Below, piece after piece: positions 56,346 to 64,000 of a DNA stretch of 64,000 nt (its first letter is position 1; each line of letters opens with the position of its first letter). The stretch comes from Argyresthia goedartella. Its lineage: Eukaryota; Arthropoda; Insecta; Lepidoptera; Argyresthiidae. The translations under genes and the position numbers were made by a program. The DNA is taken from positions 399,501 through 463,500 of the forward strand of contig OX463809.1 in NCBI GenBank assembly GCA_949825045.1. The letters run 5' to 3'. Below the pieces are notes generated by a model. The model was given only the letters and a program-made list of their open reading frames with translations, did no database searches and was not told the origin of the DNA.

Positions 56346-56996
56346 TGAACGTATTCCATCTAAACGTATCTAAAGAAATGTCTGTGTCCAGTCTTTCAAT
56401 ATTAAAATTTAAGTAAATAGTGTTGGGTAAATTACTTAACTTTTTTAAAATACATATCAAAGGTTCAGAAATTCCATTATGCCAATATTCGCCATCGTCA
56501 TCTAGATTTTTTATGAAAATTTTGTTTGGTGTTTGTAAAAGAGTTCGAGGATCTCTTGGTAAAATCATGCCAAATCTGTCATTTAAGATCAACAGAAAAT
56601 CTTTCATAGCAGTTTGTGTAATATTTTTCTCGATCGCCCATGCCTCAACTTTTCACTAAAATGCAGATTCTTAACATATTCACTCGAGTTATCCTCATCA
56701 TCACTACTCAATGAGTAATAACATCGGTCCTCTTCGGAAATATCAAAACTTGCAGTCGCGATATCACTTCCATTACATACGGAACCTTCTTCGTCAAGCA
56801 AGACTCCTACTTGACCGCGTCTAGTAATGCTTCCGCTTTCATTTAGGTTATCTTGTGATAAGTTTGTATCTTCAACGTTGTAGTTTATAATATTACGATA
56901 ATCTTTCAAGATTTTCTGTCTATTTCCACCGGTTCTACTTTGATCTTTCCAAGTTTTGAAACGCTTTTTAGATGAGCTAATATGTTGCGACGCCAT
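56260..56996 (-). pseudogene. putative DNA-transposon protein, N-terminal part
   Basis: ATG at 56996 (GACGCCAT context) opens MASQHISSSKKRFKTWKDQS followed by an acidic Ser/Asp-rich region to 56604. An overlapping frame 56607-56260 carries LLILNDRFGMILPRDPRTLL, QTPNKIFIKNLDDDGEYWHN and GISEPLICILKKL, then NTIYLNFNIERLDTD. From memory, many unnamed arthropod and cnidarian transposon proteins share LP.D.RTLL.TP..., GEY..HGI... and then an INIDGLP..KSS block; the last block is degenerate here. A frameshift at 56605 joins the halves and the protein is truncated at 56260. Possible CACTA/EnSpm relationship is a guess. Confidence 0.5.
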
Positions 56997-57547
56997 TTTA
57001 TTCTTACATTTAGGGGTACTAAAGTGGTAACGAACTCAATAATTCAACCTTAAGTAATATGGAGGCTGTACTTCACACTATAAGTTCTATAATAGTAGAA
57101 ATATCCCTACTATTCAGCCCTAAATTATACAAGGGAGTTTTGTATCCCTTTAGGAGTTTGGTGCTGTAAAAGATTTAATGAACACCATTGTAGAACTTGT
57201 AGCGTTAATTGTTCCCTTTCTGCAACTATCAGCGCTCCGAAAGAGTTAGTGGTAGCTTGCTTAGAACTTAAGAAGTTAATAGAAATGTTAATTTCTTATA
57301 TGGATCTTATAGTCGTAAGATTCACTCAAAGCTATAACACAGAAGCTTTGGCCTTTATTGTAGGGATAATAATCGCTGCTCTACGCGTTTAACCTCCATA
57401 CATTGCTCTTATAAACTTGCTTTGTCACTATAAGAGTTATATTTTAATACTAACACTCGTTTGTCGTCACAAACTGTAATTGCAGCTACTACTCTACCTT
57501 CATAACACTTTAGGTTCTAAATTAAGCTATATTTGCAGCCATAATGT

Positions 57548-60408
57548 TTGTTGAGTAATGAAAAATGTAAAAGTAAGAATATTTTAAACGTGGTTCATCA
57601 AAATATACAGGGCATGTTAAGTAAAGAACTGGAAATTGAGTTATTCATGAACTGTAATAATATTGATATTTTATGTATAACAGAGCACTTTTTAAAGAGT
57701 TATCAGTTCATGTTCAACTTTAATAACCACCACGTTGCTAGTTCGTTCAACAGAAAAACAGCTGATCGCGGTGGCTCCTTAATACTTGTAAATAATAGTT
57801 TTAAATATAAGGAACGAGTTGACATAGTGAGCCTGTCTGTTGAGCGTACCATGGAAATAGCCTGTATTGAACTTGAACAACTTATTGTAATGAGCGTATA
57901 CAGACCACCAGATTCATCCTTTGATTTATTCGAAAAGAAAATGGATGAAGTGCTGATTAAAATCAGCGATAAAAACAATTTTTTTATAATTTGTGGTGAT
58001 TTTAATGTTAATCTGTTAGAGGATAATAATATTTGTACTAAATTAAACTCTTTATTTTTATGTCACAACATGAACTATCTGTTTTTGGAGCCTACTAGAA
58101 TTACTGCAACATCTGCTACCTGCATTGACAATATATTTACTAACATTACGCCCATTTTCAAATCGGTCATCAATAAATTAACCTCTGATCACTCTGGTCA
58201 GATAGGTATATTCAATATTAAAATAAAAAAGGACCAAAAAGAGGATATTACATGTGTGCCCGTTAGTGACACTCGGCTTGAACACTACAGTAATAATATT
58301 TTAGATAAACTATGGGAAATACCATACAGTGACGATCCAAATTTGTTGTACAACTCAGTATTTAACCTTGTCAAAAATGAATATGATACGGTATTTAAAT
58401 CAAAAACTATAAAAGTTAATAACAAAGCTTTGTTTAGTGATTGGGCGACAGTTGGAATTCATAGGAGCAGACGAAGATTATATGAACTCTATGAAGAGAA
58501 ATCATATAACAAAAATACGGCCTTTCTAGATTATGTTCGTAGTTATTCAAAAATGTTTAAACGCGTTTGTGCCGTAGCTAAATCTAATTTCATTAAAAAC
58601 AAAATTGAATCTAGTAGCAATGTAATGAAAACGACTTGGCAAATTATAAACAGAGAGACTGGAAAGGCCAAAGCTACACATAATAACTTCAAGCTTAAGA
58701 TAGATAATCAATTGCTAAGTACAGACCTAGAATAGCAAAAGCTTTCGAAAATTTCTTTACGTACATTCCAGTTTCAACAACCAAGTCTTTAAATTCATCT
58801 CCCGCTGCTGCTGAATCTATACTTAAACAAAACTTTGAGGATTGTAAAACAGATTTTAAATTTAGGCACGTAAATAATGAAGACATTGTAAAAGCGTTTA
58901 AATCCCTGGAAATGAAAAAGACAGCTGACGCCCATGGTCTATCAGTAAAAATTATTAGTTCCATTGTAGATTGTATTGCACCTCACCTTTGTTGTATATT
59001 TAATCAATGTATAGATAATGGTGTGTTTCCTGACTTGATGAAACTAAGTAAAGTTATTCCTTTATTCAAAGCTGGTAGTACATCAGACCCCACCAATTTT
59101 AGACCCATATCGATACTACCAACGCTTAGCAAAATATTTGAAAAACTCATACTTAATCAATTGCAAAGTCATTTTTATCTCAATAATTGAATTCATATTG
59201 CTCAGTTTGGTTTCACAAAGGGTCGTTCAACAGCCGATGCTGGTGTTGAACTAATCGACAAAATTTTTGATGCCTGGGAAGACGCAATGGATGCAATAGG
59301 TGTCTTCTGCGATCTATCCAAGGCTTTTGATTGCGTCCATCATGACACTCTTGTCAGGAAGTTACGCCATTATGGTGTAAAAGATCAGGCACTTGGCCTT
59401 CTGGAGTCATATCTAACAGATAGGGTTCAGATGGTCGATTTTAATGGGAAAAGATCACCTGGGTCTTCAATAAGTATGGGCGTACCGCAAGGTTCAATTC
59501 TTGGTCCTTTCTTGTTTTTAGTATATATTAATGATTTACCTTACCTTGTTAAAGCAAAACATGGGTTAGTATTGTTTGCCGATGATACTTCTTTGATATT
59601 TAAAGTTAAAAGACAGCAATCAAATTATGACGAGGTAAACAATGCTATCTCTAGTATAGTGAACTGGTTTACTGTTAACAATTTATTACTTAATGAAAAG
59701 AAAACTAAATGTATTAAATTCGTGTTACCCAATGTGAACCCGGTAACTACAGACATATTTATAAAAGGACAGAGATTGGACCTTGTGTAGTCGACTGTCT
59801 TTTTGGGCATTACTTTAGACGCCAAACTACAATGGGATCCTCATATAAATAAATTGTCGAACAGACTGAGTTCGGCAGCGTTCGCAGTTAAAAAAATTAG
59901 AGCTCTTACCGACGTAGACACCGCTAGACTAGTCTACTTGAGTTACTTTCATAGTCTAATGACCTATGGTATTTTATTGTGGGATCACGCTGCGAATGCT
60001 AATAGTATATTTATTCTGCAGAAACGGGCTGTTCGTGCAATTCATAGATTAGGGCCTAGAGTGTCACTGAGGGAAAAGTTTAAAGAAATCAATATTCTGA
60101 CATTTGTGTCTCAATATATCTATGACAATCTTGTGTATGTAAAAAGAAATATAACTAATTTTCAGAAGTACAGTGATATACACAATTTTAATACTAGAAA
60201 TAAAGACAAGTTGGTTGCTTATGTAAGCCGACTACATAAAGTTAGTAATTCTTTTAAAGGCAATTGTATACGCTATTACAATAAGGTCCCTACTGATATT
60301 AAAAACTTACCTTTAGACAAGTTTAAAATAATAATAAAACAGAAATTGTATAAAAAAGGATACTATAGTATATCTGATTACTTCGAGGACAGATGTCCAT
60401 GGGAATAG
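57548..60408 (+). pseudogene. LINE A ORF2: endonuclease and reverse transcriptase, three lesions
   Basis: The frame opens after a TAA at 57542 with no ATG at the start. Endonuclease motifs: VVHQNIQG, ILCITEHFLK, SVYRPP, ICGDFNVNLL, LTSDHSGQIG. The frame stops at 58735, but the linker continues in another frame (IAKAFENFF), so there is a frameshift near 58732. [34 protein letters not shown] (motif A), MGVPQGSILGPFLF, LFADDTSLIF (catalytic FADD), then FLGITLDAKLQWDPH and LVYLSYFHSLMTYGILLW to a stop at 60406. In-frame stops are TGA 59188-59190 and TAG 59788-59790. ORF2 would nick target DNA and reverse-transcribe the RNA there. About 950 codons, full length for the group. Confidence 0.88.
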
Positions 60409-60652
60409 ATTGTTTGAGTAACAGGCTGTTTCGATATATAATTAGCATTCATTTTGTAATTTGACAATATTTTATTTAAAAAAGGAAACGCAAAAGATGC
60501 GATGACTGTGGAGTTTCTTCGGTGAGCTCTTCTCCACAGATTCTGCCATTGTGTTAGTGAACTCACCCAAAAAAATGTAATGACGGATCTAAGTGATGTA
60601 ACAACATCCTATGGAAATAAATTATTTTTGATTTGATTTTGATTTGATTTGA
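60409..60652 (+). repeat. LINE A 3' UTR and TTTGATT tail
   Basis: Contains TCTCCACAGATTCTGCCATT and GAACTCACCC, ending in the tandem TTGATTTGATTTTGATTTGA. The inverted partial copy is at 27789-27935. Confidence 0.8.
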
Positions 60653-61890
60653 CTTCTAAACACTTTCCAGTCAGGATTCAGAACGGGACATAGCACCGTC
60701 ACGGCTTTGCTGAAAGTCACAGATGACATCCAACTAGCCATGGACTGCAAACAGCTTTCCGTCTTAGCTTTACTTGACTTCAGTAGTGCCTTCAACTGCG
60801 TAGATTTCGACATTCTCATTGAGGTTCTTAGATCCCTGAACGTCTCCTCTTCCTCTGCCAGCTGGTTCGATTCTTATTTAAGGGATCGGCAACAGCGTAT
60901 CAGGTCGGAGGAGACTTCCACTGAATGGTGTGACCTCTTTACAGGCGTCCCTCAAGGCGGTATACTTTCTCCACTTCTATTCTCGATTTTCATTAACTCC
61001 ATCTCGGATGTCCTGTCTTCCTCATATCATCTTTATGCTGATGATCTCCAGATATATCGCCACTTTTCTCCTAATGATGTAAACTCTGCTGTGGAGAAAC
61101 TAAACGCAGATCTTGAGGGTGTAAAAAGCTGGGCTTCATCCTTCGGACTTCTGGTTAACCCGAGTAAGTCCCAGGTTAAGATTACAGGTACAAGATATTC
61201 TCTAAAACTGTTACTGCAACAGCCTATTCCAGTTGTCACTTTCAATGGTACCACCATCATGTATAGCGATAAAGCTAAAAACCTGGGGTTCGATAACCAG
61301 CTGTCCTGGTCATTTCATGTCAACGAGGTCAGTCGACGAGTATTTGCTACTTTTAACTCTCTCAGGAGACTTCAATACTTTTTGCCTCGAGAGACCAAAA
61401 TCACTCTCGCTCAGTCTCTTCTTCTACCCCTCATCGATTATGCTGATGTCTGCTGGGTCAGTGCTAACGAAGAATTATTGAAGAAACTCGAACGACTTCA
61501 AAATCTCGGGATTCGGTTTATCTTCGGGCTGCGCAAATACGACCATGTATCACAGCATCGCAAAGAGTTGAAGTGGCTTCCGATCCGTCTTCGTCGGGAT
61601 TCTCACATCCTCCACCTCCTCTACAACATTTTGCGGAATCCACGCTATCCAACCTTCCTACGAGACCATTTTCAATTTGTTTCTTCCAGCAGGCCTCGGA
61701 GGACCCACACAGTTTCTAAACTCACGACCCCACAACATAACACCGCAACTTACGAGCACGGGTTTAGACTCCGGGCCATTCGGTTGTGGAATGCACTCCC
61801 CTGCACCATCAGGGATAGTCCTACTCTCAATATCTTTAAAAGTCGTGTGAAGAAGCACTTCCTATCTCTTTATAAATATAGGTAGTATTT
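60653..61890 (+). pseudogene. LINE C copy 2, RT remainder (open)
   Basis: Open from 60653 to a stop at 61885 (392 codons after the first internal Met at 60707). GFRTGHSTVTALLKVTDD, LLDFSSAFNCVDFD (motif A Asp), GVPQGGILSPLLFSIFINS, LYADDLQIYRHF (catalytic YADD) and the C-terminal blocks RLQNLGIRFIFGLRKYDHVS and IRLWNALPCTIRDSP are intact. It is the direct continuation of the RT interrupted at 52434, so it has no start of its own. No LINE C 3' UTR of the 36295 type follows, only an AT-rich palindrome. Confidence 0.88.
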
Positions 61891-61899
61891 ATGTATTTA

Positions 61900-61942
61900 T
61901 AATTTATATATGTATATATATTTAATATACATATATAAATTA
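61900..61942. repeat. perfect AT-rich palindrome, 18-bp arms
   Basis: TAATTTATATATGTATAT (61900-61917) is exactly complementary to 61925-61942; 7-nt loop. It separates the end of LINE C from LINE B. Confidence 0.8.
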
Positions 61943-61977
61943 GAAATACAAAAACATATACGAAAAACTTAGATATA

Positions 61978-64000
61978 AATTTGCCAGTACCGGATTTTAA
62001 TGAACAGAACCCAAACAAAATCTACTCAGACTTCTTCAACATTATTCAGACAGAATTCAATAAAGTTTTCAAATTAAAGAAAGTTAGTGACTACAACGGT
62101 AAATCTAAATTTAATGACTGGGCAATGTTTGGAATTCGTAAAAGTAGAGTTATCTTGCATGACCTTTATGATCAAAAAACCTATAACTTTGATCGAAAAT
62201 TTCATGACTATGTTTAAAAATATTCCAAAACTTTCAAGTTGGTTTGTAGAACTGCAAAAACTTTACACATTAATAGAAAAATTCAAAATTCAAATAATAG
62301 AATGAAAACAGTTTGGCAAATAATAAACCGCGAAACTGGCAAAGTTATACCAAGGGACAATGATTTCTGCCTACAGATAGTTGATGATGTTGTTAAATCC
62401 AACGCTGATGTTGCTCGAGCTTTTGAAACATTCTTCACCAATGTACCCGTACTCACAACGGACCGTCTAAATTCATCTCCATATGAAGCAAAGACTTTAT
62501 TAAAAAATAACACTAGCGTCAGTAATTAATATTTAAAATTTCATCATGTATATCCCCAGGACATTGTCAAAACGTTTAAATTACTTAACTTAAAAAATAC
62601 GGAAGACCTGTGGGGTATACCAGTCAAAGTCCTTGGTTCAGTAATTCTAGTTATAGCCCCACACTTAGCTTATATATTCAATAAATGTGTTGACGATGGG
62701 GCTTTTCCAGACCTCATGAAACACAGTAAACTGATACCTCTGTTCAAGTCGGGAGATAAGGGCGATCCTTAAAATTTCAGACCAATATCAGTTCTTCCAA
62801 CACTAAGTAAAATATTTGAAAAGATTACACTCAATCAAATGCTCTCACACATCAACCGTACAAAACAACTCCACGCTAAACAATATGGTTTCACTAGGGG
62901 TAAATCGACTACGGATGCAGGTATTACCCTTGTATCTCATATTTATTCTGCATGGGAGGCCGCACAGGATGCTATCGGAGTTTTTTGCGACCTGTCGAAG
63001 GCGTTTGATTGTGTTGATCATAATACGCTATTAATTAAATTAAATCATTACGGAGTTAGAAATAAAGCGTTGGATCTACTATGATCATACCTAAGCAATA
63101 GAATTCAAAAGGCAGAAGTTAACGGCGTAAAATCTGATGGATCGGGTGTTAAAATTGGCATTCCACAAGGTTCCATATTAGGCCCTTTCTTATTCCTGGT
63201 ATATATTAATGATCTGCCTTTCATGGTGGAGAAATTAACTGACATAGTGTTGTTTGCTGATGATACTTCAATGGTCTTCAAAATTGAAAGACAAAAAGGA
63301 GATTTTGATGATGTTAATGGTGTATTGTCTTTAACCTTGAATTGGTTCACAGTTAATAATTTATTGTTAAACGCTGGTAAAATCAAGTGTATCAAATTCT
63401 CACTTCCAAATGTCAGGCAAGTTGAGACCAGTTTAGTGTTAGACAACAGCACGTTAGAATTGGTAAATGATACGAAGTTTCTTGGAATAACCATTGATAG
63501 CAAATTGCAGTGGGGACCCCACATAGATAAATTGGCTGGTAAATTATGTTCTGCGGCTTACGCTGTTAGGAACATCAGACAAAGCACGGATGTGGCTACA
63601 TATAGGCTAGTATATTTTAGTTACTTTCATAGTGTGATGTCCTATGGTATCTTGTTGTGGGGGAAAGCAGCGGATATTCAAACTATTTTTATTTTACAGA
63701 AAAGAGCTATTCGAGCAATTTATAATTTAAAACGAGCAGACTCCTTAAGAGAGCTTTTTAAAGAAATTGACATACTAACAGTAGCTAGTCAATTTATTTT
63801 CGAAAATATAATGTATGTACGCAAGAACCTTACAACATTTTCCAAACTTAGCGACAGCTGTAATGTTAACCTAAGAAATAATCACAGACTATGTGCGCCC
63901 CGTTTTAGACACGCGAAGGTTAGCAATTCTTTCAAGGGTCAGTGCATTCTCTACTACAATAAAATACCTCTGGAGATTTTGAAATTGCCATTTGAGCAAT
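61978..64000 (+). pseudogene. LINE B linker and reverse transcriptase, runs off the window
   Basis: Starts in the linker after the endonuclease (PVPDFNEQNPNKIYSDFF, WAMFGIRKSR). Stops at about 62215, 62527, 62770 and 63082 and small shifts break it. RT motifs are recognisable: [85 protein letters not shown]. From 63331 it is nearly identical to 11097-11860. The endonuclease is missing (5' truncation). The 3' end lies beyond 64000. Confidence 0.88.

Larger units (their letters stand above)
54670..57540. mobile_element. DNA transposon of undetermined superfamily inside LINE A
   Basis: It lies between LINE A ORF1 and ORF2. The termini GGCGCTAATACAAGAGTTAGAAC (left, read as two blocks GGCGCTAATA and TTAGAAC) and a right end complementary to GGCTGCAAATATAG ... 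TTTAGAAC are imperfect inverted repeats. Short subterminal motifs (AGTTATA, TATAACTCT, ATAAGTTCT) recur on both sides. It encodes a minus-strand frame pair (56996-56260) and a plus-strand frame (55999-56345) that converge. No clear target duplication was seen, so edges are approximate. Confidence 0.55.
52435..60652 (+). mobile_element. LINE A, near full length, carrying a DNA transposon
   Basis: Starts CGGTTTCGGCTGG at 52435, has a 546-bp 5' UTR, ORF1 (52981-54571), ORF2 (57548-60408), a 240-bp 3' UTR and a tail TTTGATTTTGATTTGATTTG ending at 60652. It interrupts LINE C with a CTT duplication. Removing the insert 54670-57540 leaves about 5.35 kb, a normal full-length CR1/Jockey-type LINE. Few lesions: two frameshifts in ORF1, one frameshift and two stops in ORF2. 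Confidence 0.88.

Overview
This window looks like insect nuclear DNA, most likely from a moth or butterfly (Lepidoptera). It is AT-rich and intron-like, has no bacterial gene layout, and is filled with transposable elements typical of that group: a mariner, two BEL/Pao LTR retrotransposons, several CR1/Jockey-type LINE families whose 3' tails are short tandem repeats instead of poly(A), tRNA-derived SINEs and MITEs. I see no confident single-copy host gene. Almost every long reading frame belongs to a mobile element and most are broken. Family names were assigned by recognising motifs, not by database search. LINE labels A, B, C and D are my own local names. Layout from 0 to 12 kb: a LINE C tail is split by a mariner, which is split by an unclassified TIR element (TSD TAG), which carries a third TIR element in its left TSD. 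There follow a MITE, two inverted copies of a common repeat, two pieces of a broken multi-copy gene (5.6-7.3 kb), a 5'-truncated LINE on the minus strand (7.3-8.4 kb), a foldback element (9.2-9.5 kb) and a LINE B 3' copy (11.1-12.1 kb). From 12 to 25 kb: a complete BEL/Pao element (12593-18680, minus strand, 217-bp LTRs, TSD GGTTT) whose gag, RT and integrase are damaged, and a second BEL/Pao element (20402-25026, minus strand, about 570-bp LTRs, TSD CTCCC) lacking most of its RT and RNase H, inserted into a LINE 3' end. From 25 to 49 kb: LINE fragments, three SINE types, a LINE D reverse transcriptase (28.6-30.0 kb), a LINE C copy (32.5-36.6 kb) interrupted by head-to-head LINE B pieces, GC-rich and tandem repeats, long hairpins, and three further MITE or SINE insertions. 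From 49 to 64 kb lies the most informative structure: a LINE C (intact ORF1 at 49350-50120) is interrupted in its RT by a near full-length LINE A (52435-60652), which is itself interrupted between ORF1 and ORF2 by an undetermined DNA transposon (54670-57540) with convergent genes; LINE C then resumes at 60653. LINE A's ORF1 joins coiled coils to an SGNH-hydrolase-like region. A damaged LINE B runs off the right edge. The LINEs would supply copying machinery (ORF1 RNA-binding protein, endonuclease and RT) and the SINEs would depend on it in trans; the nesting gives a relative order of insertions. Possible host exons are listed with low confidence.
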